From SOJZ01 sp964556565 (GTDB lineage: Archaea > Thermoproteota > Bathyarchaeia > Bathyarchaeales > Bathyarchaeaceae), in contig CAZKWF010000037.1 of assembly GCA_964556565.1 (NCBI GenBank), positions 1-13,412 of the forward strand: a DNA stretch of 13,412 nt, written 5' to 3'. The notes below the pieces were generated by a model. That model worked only from the letters and a program-made list of their open reading frames with translations. It was not told where the DNA came from and ran no database searches. A program made the position numbers and the translations under genes. This document shows, piece after piece, positions 1 through 6,764 of the stretch (the stretch's first letter is position 1; each line of letters opens with the position of its first letter).

Positions 1-92
1 TTCTTCTGTGTGTTCTGTTTTTAGTACGGGTTGTTCTAAAGTGTAGTATTAAATTCCTACTCATTCTAGTATGATTATTCAGGGTTTGAAAA

Positions 93-188
93 TTGACTTT
101 AACAGAACTTATGAGGGTGCTACAAGATTTCGGAACTTTCATTGTAATCATCCTACTAGCCTATGCGGTCTACAAAGCACAATCCTGA
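93..188 (+). CDS. Possible small single-pass membrane peptide (31 aa)
   Basis: A short frame opens with TTG at 93 (internal ATG at 111) and stops with TGA at 186-188. The product has a hydrophobic core, GTFIVIILLAYAV, closed by a short polar tail YKAQS, which is what a single-pass membrane peptide looks like. An AGGG at 81-84 lies 8 bases before the TTG. It ends 42 bases before the secreted beta-propeller gene, so the two could share a transcript. I recognise no family, and an out-of-frame alternative (ATG at 71, ending 229) covers the same DNA. Chance is a real possibility at this length. Confidence 0.25.
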   Translation: MTLTELMRVLQDFGTFIVIILLAYAVYKAQS

Positions 189-211
189 TAGATGTAATAG
201 GCAAAAAAATC

Positions 212-219
212 AAAGGAGA
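212..219 (+). promoter_or_regulatory. Shine-Dalgarno site of the beta-propeller gene
   Basis: AAAGGAGA lies 11 bases before the ATG at 231. It is the strongest ribosome binding site in the window and fixes this start. Confidence 0.75.
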
Positions 220-230
220 AAAAGACTAAC

Positions 231-2075
231 ATGAATAAGATAACTTTTGTTCTCGTATCGCTTACGGCAACAGTTGCCGTGATCGCTCCATTCTGCCTCG
301 AGAGCTCTGACGTTCTAGGGCAAACCCATTATTACTCATCGTCATCGCCACTGAAGAAATTCTCATCCTACGAGGAGCTGAAAACCTTTATCAAGGCAAG
401 CTCTCAAGTTCGTCCTTACTACTATCAAGAATCCTCCCGCGGAAGTAGTCTTCTAACACCGAATTTTTCCGGCGAAAGCAGGAGTACTTTGAAAAGCCTT
501 TGGGGCCTAGAAAGCAATGCTCCAGTTGTCGATGTTCCTAGTTACTCAAAGACAAATATTCAGGTGGAAGGAGTCGATGAGGCTGACGTAATAAAGACTG
601 ACGGAGAATACATTTACCTTATCTCTGGCAAGAATGTTACCATTGTGAAGGCATATCCTGCCGAAGAGGCTGAAATCCTCTTCCAGATAGAGCTTAATGG
701 AACTCTGAAGGGAACTTTCATAAACGAGGATAAACTGGTCGTCTTCGAGGAGACTTATATTAATGGAACCTTAACCCGCATCAAAGTGTATAACGTCTCA
801 GACAGAGAAAACCCCGACCTAAAGAGAGACTACTTTACAGATGGCAACTACTTCAACTCGAGAATGATAGGCGACTACGTCTACGTCGTGGTAGATTATG
901 GAGCACGTCTTGTTGAGGACGAAGTGGCCCTCCCAAAATTTTATTCTAACCGTGGAGTTGAGGAAATAGACACTTCTGAAATTTCTTATTCTGACGTTCC
1001 AGACTACTCATACTCTTTCACGACTATAGTTGCTGTAAACGTGCAGAACGATGAGGCGGAACCAACGCATGAGTCAATCTTGTTAGGAGCGGCACGCGGC
1101 GTGTATGTGTCTTTAAACAACATTTACATAACGTTTCCCGAAGGTGAAATGACGCTGATCTATAGAATTCACATAGAAGGTAGTGAGATAGATTATGCAG
1201 CAAGCGGGAGAGTCCTAGGCTACGTCTTGAACCAGTTCTCCATGGACGAATATCTGGACTACTTCAGGATAGCAACAACCACGGATCACGTAGCGAGAAG
1301 TTGGGAACAAGCAACATCTAAGAATCACGTGTATATTCTTGATATGAACCTAAAAGTCGTTGGAAGGCTGGAAGATCTTGCTCCGGGAGAAACGATTCAT
1401 TCAGCGAGGTTCATGGGCAACAGATGTTATCTTGTAACCTTCAGAAAAATTGACCCCCTATTCGTAATAGATTTGAAGAACCCAGACGAGCCAAGGGTTC
1501 TCGGTAAATTGAAGATAACTGGGTACTCAGACTATTTGCATCCCTACGATGAGAACCACATCATTGGTGTGGGTAAGGAAACCGTGGCGGCAGAGCAGGG
1601 AGACTTTTCATGGTATCAGGGAGTGAAAATATCGCTTTTCGATGTTAGCGATGTTGAGAATCCAGAGGAGATAGACAAGTACGAAATAGGCGACAGAGGA
1701 ACAGATTCGCCAGTTTTGAAGGATCACAAAGCATTTCTATTCGACAAAACAAAGAACCTCCTCGTACTACCCGTTTTGGTTGCGGAGATAGACGAGGAGA
1801 AATATCCTAACGGGGTTCCTCCCAACCGTCACGGCGACTACGTCTGGCAAGGCGCTTATGTGTTTGATATATCCCTTGACGAAGGGCTCATGCTCAAAGG
1901 TGGGATCACTCACCTAGACGATGACGCCGACCTGATGAAAAGCGGCTACTCCTCTTCCTACTCTGTGAAGAGGTCGCTCTACATAGACAACGTGCTCTAC
2001 ACAATCTCAGACAAGAAGATAAAGATGAACAGCCTAGAGACCTTAGACGAAATCAACGAGGTAGAGCTTCCCTAG
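231..2075 (+). CDS. Secreted beta-propeller domain protein (Beta_propel family)
   Basis: This 614-residue protein belongs to the archaeal/bacterial family of exported proteins with a C-terminal beta-propeller distantly related to WD40 (Beta_propel). The hallmark segment TNIQVEGVDEADVIKTDG sits at about residues 108-125, followed by the first blade YIYLISGKNVTIVKAYP. Later blade-like repeats include KVYNVSDRENPDL, HVYILDMNLKVVGRLEDLAPG and ISLFDVSDVENPEEIDKY. Residues 1-30 are a signal peptide: short basic start, hydrophobic core FVLVSLTATVAVIAPFCL, small residues before about residue 31. The Ser/Tyr-rich stretch 34-75 looks like an extracellular linker. Start: ATG with a clear AAAGGAGA at 212-219. 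No C-terminal membrane anchor or sorting motif is visible. Its substrate or partner is unknown; the family is probably a surface or binding scaffold. The ABC exporter downstream is convergent and not in its operon. Confidence 0.9.
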   Translation: MNKITFVLVSLTATVAVIAPFCLESSDVLGQTHYYSSSSPLKKFSSYEELKTFIKASSQVRPYYYQESSRGSSLLTPNFSGESRSTLKSLWGLESNAPVVDVPSYSKTNIQVEGVDEADVIKTDGEYIYLISGKNVTIVKAYPAEEAEILFQIELNGTLKGTFINEDKLVVFEETYINGTLTRIKVYNVSDRENPDLKRDYFTDGNYFNSRMIGDYVYVVVDYGARLVEDEVALPKFYSNRGVEEIDTSEISYSDVPDYSYSFTTIVAVNVQNDEAEPTHESILLGAARGVYVSLNNIYITFPEGEMTLIYRIHIEGSEIDYAASGRVLGYVLNQFSMDEYLDYFRIATTTDHVARSWEQATSKNHVYILDMNLKVVGRLEDLAPGETIHSARFMGNRCYLVTFRKIDPLFVIDLKNPDEPRVLGKLKITGYSDYLHPYDENHIIGVGKETVAAEQGDFSWYQGVKISLFDVSDVENPEEIDKYEIGDRGTDSPVLKDHKAFLFDKTKNLLVLPVLVAEIDEEKYPNGVPPNRHGDYVWQGAYVFDISLDEGLMLKGGITHLDDDADLMKSGYSSSYSVKRSLYIDNVLYTISDKKIKMNSLETLDEINEVELP

Positions 2076-2120
2076 CAGCTCACGCGTGCAAGACATACGG
2101 TGGCAAATGAAGAAACAGAT

Positions 2121-2139
2121 CCGCAATAAACCATTGCGG
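2121..2139. terminator. Intergenic hairpin between convergent genes
   Basis: A perfect 7-base inverted repeat, CCGCAAT / ATTGCGG with loop AAACC, lies between the convergent beta-propeller and ABC permease genes. On the minus strand a T5 tract (2153-2157) precedes it, after the permease stop. A role as a transcription stop or 3'-end stabiliser is inferred from its position. Confidence 0.45.
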
Positions 2140-2181
2140 GTGCCTATGGTTAAAAAGATGGAAGGGTGTGTAGACTGCTCA

Positions 2182-3762
2182 CTATTCAATTCTGCTCAGT
2201 TTTCTTTTTCCAAGGTAGAGGAACATAATTCCTAACAGCCAGATCACTGCATTCTGCAATAACATGGTGTTAAAGATGCCCAAGTCCAGAACAACCATGG
2301 AACCAATGAATACTCCGATCGAGGCAAACATAGCTACGTTTGCATTTATCATCAACCCACTCATCTGAGCGCGAACATTTTCTGAGAACTGAGGGTTCAA
2401 GAGAGCCAAACCGACAGCCAACGTCACATTCGCCGCAACGAGTAGTATAATGAGTACAAGGTAAGACAACAAAGAAATAACCGAAGCTTGCGGAATTGGG
2501 ATTAGCAAAATGGCAGTGATAACCGCCGCGACCGGGACTGCCACTAACCATCCTTGAACCAACTTTGCTTTCACAAATCTTCCTACGCCAAAAGGTGTTT
2601 TCTTATAGATAAACAGGCTTTCCTTTCCTTGAACCGCTATTTGACCAACCATAAACACTGCAAAAAAAGGAAACAGAAACTGAGCCATTACCAGGGGGCC
2701 TTCGGGATCGGTAAAACCTCCCACAAAAAATACGTTCACCATAATAAATATACCCAAAATGTAGGCGATTCTCGACAAGTTTTCAAGCCTTCGACCATAG
2801 TCTTTAAGGACTGATGCTAAGAGAGTGCCGAAAGATTCGCCTCCGCCCAGATGTCTAACGGCTTTATAGAAGAAGCCGTCAGGTTTCGCCCTAGAAGCTG
2901 TGAAGGTCGTGGGTTCAATACTGTAGGCGCGATTAGCAGCTTTCGTGCCAAGCCACAAAACGGCTACAAAGAAGACGACAAGACCTCCAAATCGGGTAAG
3001 AGTCTCAAAACCAACCGCGCCAATGTTGCCAGGATTAGATGCGAAGCTGACAATAAGCTCTGCACCCCAGGAACTAGGTAAGACACTGAGGAATGCTTTC
3101 ACCATTCCACTCGTCCCGGGATCGGCAAGAGCTTCAAGCAAGCCTCCACCCATAATTGCATACATTACTGCAATCATAGGCAAAGCAAGGACAAGTGACA
3201 GGGCCTTTCCAATATCTCTTCCACGGGCGGATTTTGCAAACTTTGTACGCACCAAGGCGGCAATCACTGTGCCAATCCAGAGAGCGGAAAGAAACGTGAC
3301 CACGAAAATTACGACAGTTATCACTATCTGAAGCATGTCCAACCCTAGCGGATTCAAAGCAGCCGTGAAAAAACCAGTCACCACCGTAATGGCAATGGCA
3401 TAGAAAGGCGTTACCCCCAGAAACTCGCCCAGCAAAACGTCACTAGGCTTTATGGGGGCTGCAAGAAATATCTCAACCTGCCCAGCTTGCATTCCCTGCA
3501 ATGTGTAGGTGATTGGAAGTATTATGAGATAGAAAAAAATCATGAAGATTATGATAGGCATCATTGCTAGGGCAACTTGGGACAAGATGAAAGCGAGAAA
3601 GTCATCGATGAAGAAGCCAACAAATGCTGGTGCGATAAACGTCACATAGACCGCTAGCAGCCCAATGACCAGATAGGGAAAGCAGGGTCTTATCTTACGT
3701 ATGTTATTTATGCGAATGCGGTATTCGTTCCTCGCAACCACGAGCCACTTAGGGGTTGGCAC
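2182..3762 (-). CDS. ABC-2-type exporter permease
   Basis: A 526-residue polytopic protein acting as the membrane subunit of an ABC exporter with the ATPase encoded just upstream. Hydrophobic segments occur near residues 28-50, 60-85, 115-135, 143-171, 187-206, 257-273, 332-350, 357-375, 403-423, 428-456, 474-493 and 502-518, so about twelve helices, roughly twice the usual six. Two cytoplasmic loops resemble each other (EIFLAAPIKPSDVLLGEFLG at 97-116 and the segment at 381-400), suggesting two fused ABC-2 halves. Such large permeases are known among archaeal ABC-2 exporters. The start is GTG, overlapping the ATPase end by 14 bases, with GGAGGGAG (3770-3777) 7 bases upstream; this overlap implies translational coupling and a 1:1 unit. 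Substrate unknown; drugs, lipids or peptides are all possible. Confidence 0.85.
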   Translation of the reverse strand: MPTPKWLVVARNEYRIRINNIRKIRPCFPYLVIGLLAVYVTFIAPAFVGFFIDDFLAFILSQVALAMMPIIIFMIFFYLIILPITYTLQGMQAGQVEIFLAAPIKPSDVLLGEFLGVTPFYAIAITVVTGFFTAALNPLGLDMLQIVITVVIFVVTFLSALWIGTVIAALVRTKFAKSARGRDIGKALSLVLALPMIAVMYAIMGGGLLEALADPGTSGMVKAFLSVLPSSWGAELIVSFASNPGNIGAVGFETLTRFGGLVVFFVAVLWLGTKAANRAYSIEPTTFTASRAKPDGFFYKAVRHLGGGESFGTLLASVLKDYGRRLENLSRIAYILGIFIMVNVFFVGGFTDPEGPLVMAQFLFPFFAVFMVGQIAVQGKESLFIYKKTPFGVGRFVKAKLVQGWLVAVPVAAVITAILLIPIPQASVISLLSYLVLIILLVAANVTLAVGLALLNPQFSENVRAQMSGLMINANVAMFASIGVFIGSMVVLDLGIFNTMLLQNAVIWLLGIMFLYLGKRKLSRIE

Positions 3763-4537
3763 CCTTCTGCTCCCTCCAAGCCAAGAGCTCCTTCTCCTCC
3801 ACTCCTCCGGTTATGGCGACGAACGCCTCTTCCAAAGTCTTCGTTTTTGTCTGAGCTATGATTTCATCTACTGTACCTATCGCGATGAGCTTGCCTTGAT
3901 TGATTATACCTATTCGATCACAAAGCTCCTCGACTATTGGAAGAATATGGCTGCAAAGGAAGATAGTCTTTCCTGCACTATCTGCTAACTTCTTGATGAG
4001 ATCCTTCACCATGAGAGCAGCACGAGGGTCTAACATCGAAGTGGGCTCGTCAAAGAACAGAATAGGAGGGTCGTGGATCAGAGCTGCTGCAATCAAGATT
4101 TTCTGTTTCATACCTCGGCTGTAGCCTTCAAGCAGGTAATCACGTCGATCATAAAGACTGAATAACTTCAGTAAGTCATCTATCCTTTCAGGCAGAACAT
4201 CATCTGGAACATCATAGAGGGCTCCCATGAACTCCAGAAACTCGTGGGCGCTGAGCTTTTCGTACAAACCAGGCGACTCCGCAAGCAAGCCTGTAACCCG
4301 TTTCACGTCAGTCTCCTTTTTGAGAACGTCATAACCGTTTACGGTGGCTGTGCCGCTAGTCGGCTTTATGATGCAATTCAACAAGCGAACGGTCGTCGTC
4401 TTACCCGCCCCGTTTGGACCGAGGAGTCCAAATGTTTCTCCCTCATAGACTTCTAGGTCGAGTTCGTCCACAGCCTTGATCTCGCCACCCTTGCCATAAT
4501 ACTTAGACAACTTAACTGTACGGATCAGAACCTTCAT
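3749..4537 (-). CDS. ABC transporter ATP-binding protein (ABC-2 exporter type)
   Basis: A 262-residue nucleotide-binding subunit that energises the permease encoded just downstream. Motifs in order: Walker A GPNGAGKTT (40-48), Q-loop region ESPGLYEKL (87-95) where Glu stands in for the usual Gln, signature YSRGMKQK (139-146) in place of LSGGQ, Walker B ILFFDEPT (159-166), D-loop SMLD (167-170) and switch His197 in CSH. The Glu in the Q-loop and the GMKQ signature are usual for the CcmA/DrrA/NatA-like branch that pairs with ABC-2 permeases. ATG start; upstream on the same strand is a TATA-like box at 4585-4594, giving a leader of about 25 bases. It is first in a two-gene operon. Acts at the inner face of the membrane; substrate cannot be told. 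Confidence 0.93.
   Translation of the reverse strand: MKVLIRTVKLSKYYGKGGEIKAVDELDLEVYEGETFGLLGPNGAGKTTTVRLLNCIIKPTSGTATVNGYDVLKKETDVKRVTGLLAESPGLYEKLSAHEFLEFMGALYDVPDDVLPERIDDLLKLFSLYDRRDYLLEGYSRGMKQKILIAAALIHDPPILFFDEPTSMLDPRAALMVKDLIKKLADSAGKTIFLCSHILPIVEELCDRIGIINQGKLIAIGTVDEIIAQTKTKTLEEAFVAITGGVEEKELLAWREQKGANP
3770..3777 (-). promoter_or_regulatory. Shine-Dalgarno site of the permease, inside the ATPase gene
   Basis: On the minus strand GGAGGGAG lies 7 bases before the permease GTG at 3762. It sits within the last codons of the ATPase gene and supports the unusual GTG start. Confidence 0.7.
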
Positions 4538-4584
4538 TATTCATCTCTCATGATCGCGTGCGCACATTCATTCTAAATTTTGCC

Positions 4585-4614
4585 AGATATAAACACCACC
4601 TCTTACAGAAGAGG
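4585..4614 (-). promoter_or_regulatory. ABC operon promoter with adjacent inverted repeat
   Basis: On the minus strand GTTTATATC (4585-4594) is a good archaeal TATA box, with an expected start near 4560 and ATG at 4537. Directly upstream lies CCTCTT-ACAG-AAGAGG (4599-4614), a perfect 6-base inverted repeat where a regulator would block or recruit TFB/TBP. The operator role is inference. Confidence 0.5.
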
Positions 4615-4625
4615 ATTGGCCAAAA

Positions 4626-4657
4626 GTATAAGATAGTTCTTGAACCTTGAATATACA
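4626..4657 (+). promoter_or_regulatory. Promoter region of the NAD-kinase-family gene
   Basis: Two TATA-like stretches point rightward: GTATAAGAT at 4626 and GAATATACA at 4649. The second would start transcription near 4680 and leave ATG 4686 almost leaderless. There is no convincing Shine-Dalgarno sequence before the ATG. Confidence 0.4.
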
Positions 4658-4685
4658 CGAGGAATAACAGAGGCAAACATGTTCC

Positions 4686-5819
4686 ATGGGGATAAGCAAC
4701 TTGAAAATAGGCTTCATCGTAAACCCCATCGCAGGCATGGGCGGCAAGGTAGGATTAAAGGGAACAGACGGCGTCTCGAGAAAAGCTGCCACAATGGGTG
4801 CTGAACCAATAGCACCCGCAAGAGCAGTTGATTTCCTAAAAAAATTGAAGGAACTCCACGTTAAACCACCTATCCAAATTCTGACATGCCCCAACGTCAT
4901 GGGTGAAGCCGAGGTAAAATCCGCTGAGATCTCAGCGAAAATTCTCAAGATGCGTCTGAAATCCGAGACCACAGCGAAGGACACAAAACTAGCCGTAAAA
5001 CTGATGCTCGCGGCTAAAGTCGACCTAATAGTCTTCGTTGGAGGAGACGGCACAGCAAGAGACATCTTAGATGCGATGAAAAGCTTAATCGAAACGCCTG
5101 TGCTCGGAGTTCCCTCAGGCGTCAAAATGTACAGCGGCATATTCGCCGTGAACCCTTTAGACGCAGCAGAAATAGTTGAAGCCTTCACCAAAGAAACGAC
5201 TGAAATGATGGACTTTGAAATAATCGACGTAGACGAAACTGCCATCCGAAGTGACCACTTTTCAATGAGACTATATGGACTTCTAAAAGGACCCTTCGTA
5301 CCCATGCGCATACAAGGAAGCAAACAAGTCAGCCCGGAGACAGCGGATGAACATGAAAATCAGACGGCAGTAGCAAGGTTCATAATAGAAGAGATGAATC
5401 CAAAGGGAACATACATCCTCGGCCCAGGCACAACAATCAAACGCATCGCAGACTTACTCGGCATAGAAAAAACCCTACTCGGCATAGACATCTACAAGAA
5501 CGGAACCGTCATAAAAGACGTGAACGAAAAGAAAATGCTACAGAAAATCAAAGACTGGCAAAACACATGGATAGTGCTCTCACCCATAGGTCGTCAAGGC
5601 ATGCTACTTGGGCGTGGGAACCAGCAGATAAGCCCAGAAATCGTAAAACGAGTTGGAAAACCAAAAATAATCGTCGGAGCAACCAAAAGCAAAATCCGAA
5701 GCATCGAAGGAGGCATACTAAGAGTCGACACCGGCGACTTGAAAGTTGACGCTTCACTTAGAGGTTACATAAAGGTCGCAACGGACTATAGAGAATGGAG
5801 ACTGATGCGCGTACAGTAG
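4686..5819 (+). CDS. ATP-NAD kinase family protein (archaeal predicted polyphosphate/ATP-NAD kinase)
   Basis: A 377-residue cytoplasmic protein of the ATP-NAD kinase superfamily, in the archaeal branch annotated as predicted inorganic-polyphosphate/ATP-NAD kinase. It probably phosphorylates NAD or a related small molecule; the true substrate of this branch is uncertain. Visible motifs: N-terminal strand and glycine loop GFIVNPIAGMGG (9-20), the diagnostic GGDGT at 119-123 in VFVGGDGTARDI, and GVPSGVKMYSGIFA (141-154) in place of the NE/D motif of classical kinases. It is longer than classical NAD kinases (about 280-300 residues). Start ATG fits the usual position a few residues before the first strand. 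It is divergent from the ABC operon and ends 11 bases from the convergent gene downstream. A large antisense frame over it is a shadow. Confidence 0.85.
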   Translation: MGISNLKIGFIVNPIAGMGGKVGLKGTDGVSRKAATMGAEPIAPARAVDFLKKLKELHVKPPIQILTCPNVMGEAEVKSAEISAKILKMRLKSETTAKDTKLAVKLMLAAKVDLIVFVGGDGTARDILDAMKSLIETPVLGVPSGVKMYSGIFAVNPLDAAEIVEAFTKETTEMMDFEIIDVDETAIRSDHFSMRLYGLLKGPFVPMRIQGSKQVSPETADEHENQTAVARFIIEEMNPKGTYILGPGTTIKRIADLLGIEKTLLGIDIYKNGTVIKDVNEKKMLQKIKDWQNTWIVLSPIGRQGMLLGRGNQQISPEIVKRVGKPKIIVGATKSKIRSIEGGILRVDTGDLKVDASLRGYIKVATDYREWRLMRVQ

Positions 5820-5830
5820 TTTATGAGAGG

Positions 5831-6352
5831 TTAGCCGTATATCCTCGCTCTCAAGGGATATTTCCTTCTGAAAAGCTTATCCGCTTCTACGGCAAGCTTC
5901 GCTTCCAGCTCCCTCTGCCTCTTAGAAATAGCGCTAAGATTTGGATGAGCAACAAGCGGCCCAGTTACCACAGCCTCAGGCCTTTTCTCATCTATCTCCC
6001 AAGTCGGCACAGGCTTCATCTCTAACAATTCCTTAATCCGCTTGTCTGTAGGCCTGCCTCTGCGACGAATGGCAGAGAGTAAATCCTTAGTTTCTTCACG
6101 AGATAACGGTCTGAACCCGTATGGTGGAATATCCTTCGCTATCTTCCGCAGCCCTTTAGACCTTCCTAACCTCACTCCTACGCCAGTATACTCCCGGGGA
6201 CTGAGAGGAACCAGCTTAAGCCTGTAACCCGAGCTCGGACCTATAACGAGCACATCCCCTTTGTTGTCAACTAAGACGCTCCAACCCTCAGGATGCCTAT
6301 TATACTGGCGCAAGATTCTCTTGGTTATCTGCTCAACGGACTCAAACAACAC
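5831..6352 (-). CDS. Conserved-looking basic protein of unknown function (173 aa)
   Basis: I do not recognise this gene. The 173-residue product is basic and soluble, with no signal peptide or membrane span. Residues 23-65 alternate as beta strands with a turn at GPSSGYRLKLVPLSPREY; residues 66-115 are rich in Arg/Lys (LGRSKGLRKIAK, RRRGRPTDKR); residues 138-165 form a charged helix (ISKRQRELEAKLAVEADKLF). The charge suggests nucleic-acid contact, which is inference. Start GTG at 6352 has GAGGT (6361-6365) 8 bases upstream, and no other start would keep the N-terminal helix. It stands alone: thrS ends 412 bases upstream on the same strand, and the convergent kinase-family gene is 11 bases away. 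Confidence 0.75.
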   Translation of the reverse strand: MLFESVEQITKRILRQYNRHPEGWSVLVDNKGDVLVIGPSSGYRLKLVPLSPREYTGVGVRLGRSKGLRKIAKDIPPYGFRPLSREETKDLLSAIRRRGRPTDKRIKELLEMKPVPTWEIDEKRPEAVVTGPLVAHPNLSAISKRQRELEAKLAVEADKLFRRKYPLRARIYG

Positions 6353-6426
6353 TCCAATATACCTCTAACCATCCTTAACATACCCTCTCCTAAAAACTCA
6401 TCGCACAAACTGTTCGGACCGTGCAC

Positions 6427-6569
6427 TTACAAACTCATTAACGCTTCTTTAACCCCATGCCACAGCGAATCCCAACGCTCCAACAACCACATCTACCACG
6501 CCATCAATCTCCACCTTCTCAAACTTTTTGCAACCTTTTCCTGTCGATTCCAGACGTGAGATAAACCAT
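6427..6569 (-). pseudogene. Possible decayed small gene (about 46 aa if two frames are joined)
   Basis: ATG at 6569 opens a frame (MVYLTSGIDRKRLQK) that stops early. Removing one base from an A5 run and one from a G4 run (minus strand) joins three frames into 47 codons ending at 6427, with the hydrophobic segment VVDVVVGALGFAVAWV and the tail KEALMSL. The result looks protein-like but has no Shine-Dalgarno site or good TATA box, and the joining was done by eye. It may be coincidence. Confidence 0.2.
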
Positions 6570-6620
6570 TTTTAAGCTTATTTCCAAGAAACCAATCAGA
6601 AACAAGTTTTGTGAAAAACT

Positions 6621-6628
6621 AAAAAAAA
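6621..6628 (-). terminator. T8 tract downstream of thrS
   Basis: On the minus strand eight T's lie 137 bases after the thrS stop, followed closely by another T5. Archaeal polymerase stops at such tracts without a hairpin, so this is the likely end of the pfkB-thrS transcript. Confidence 0.5.
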
Positions 6629-6764
6629 TTATAGGGGGGGTCTAGAGAGAGAAACACACAAGTAACATGACAAAACAGACAAACTCAAAACCAACACAAA
6701 CCAGACAAATAACGCTTTTCTCCATATCCTTCGTCTCAAAAGCCCCTACTGGAACCTTAACCCA

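Larger units (their letters stand above)
6353..6764. other. 412-base stretch without an intact gene
   Basis: The region between thrS and the 173-residue gene holds, on the minus strand, a T8 tract (6621-6628), a C7 tract (plus-strand G7 at 6634-6640), a strand-biased low-complexity segment that is almost free of G on the plus strand (6641-6720), a pair of 14-base direct repeats with one mismatch (6670-6683 and 6696-6709, beginning ACAAA), and a broken small frame at 6427-6569. I see no tRNA-like fold and no convincing intact frame. Confidence 0.6.

Noticed and set aside
2945..3331. 128-residue plus-strand frame inside the permease region
   Set aside because: Shadow of the polytopic permease on the opposite strand; Pro/Lys/Thr-rich product with no start signal.
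231..3762. Beta-propeller protein as part of the ABC exporter operon
   Set aside because: The genes converge and a hairpin separates them, so they are not co-transcribed; a functional link is unsupported.
4568..5323. 251-residue open frame on the minus strand
   Set aside because: It lies antisense to the NAD-kinase-family gene, whose GGDGT motif and family layout are clear. The antisense product is low-complexity Ser/Ile-rich with no motif.
6293..6559. 88-residue plus-strand frame in the thrS downstream gap
   Set aside because: Starts inside the 173-residue gene on the other strand, composition is like non-coding DNA, no ribosome site.
6670..6709. Possible CRISPR or iterated repeat array
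   Set aside because: Only two short AC-rich copies with one mismatch and a 12-base spacer; no further units anywhere in the window.
6353..6764. Search for a tRNA or other stable RNA in the gap
   Set aside because: No T-arm consensus with a matching acceptor stem on either strand.
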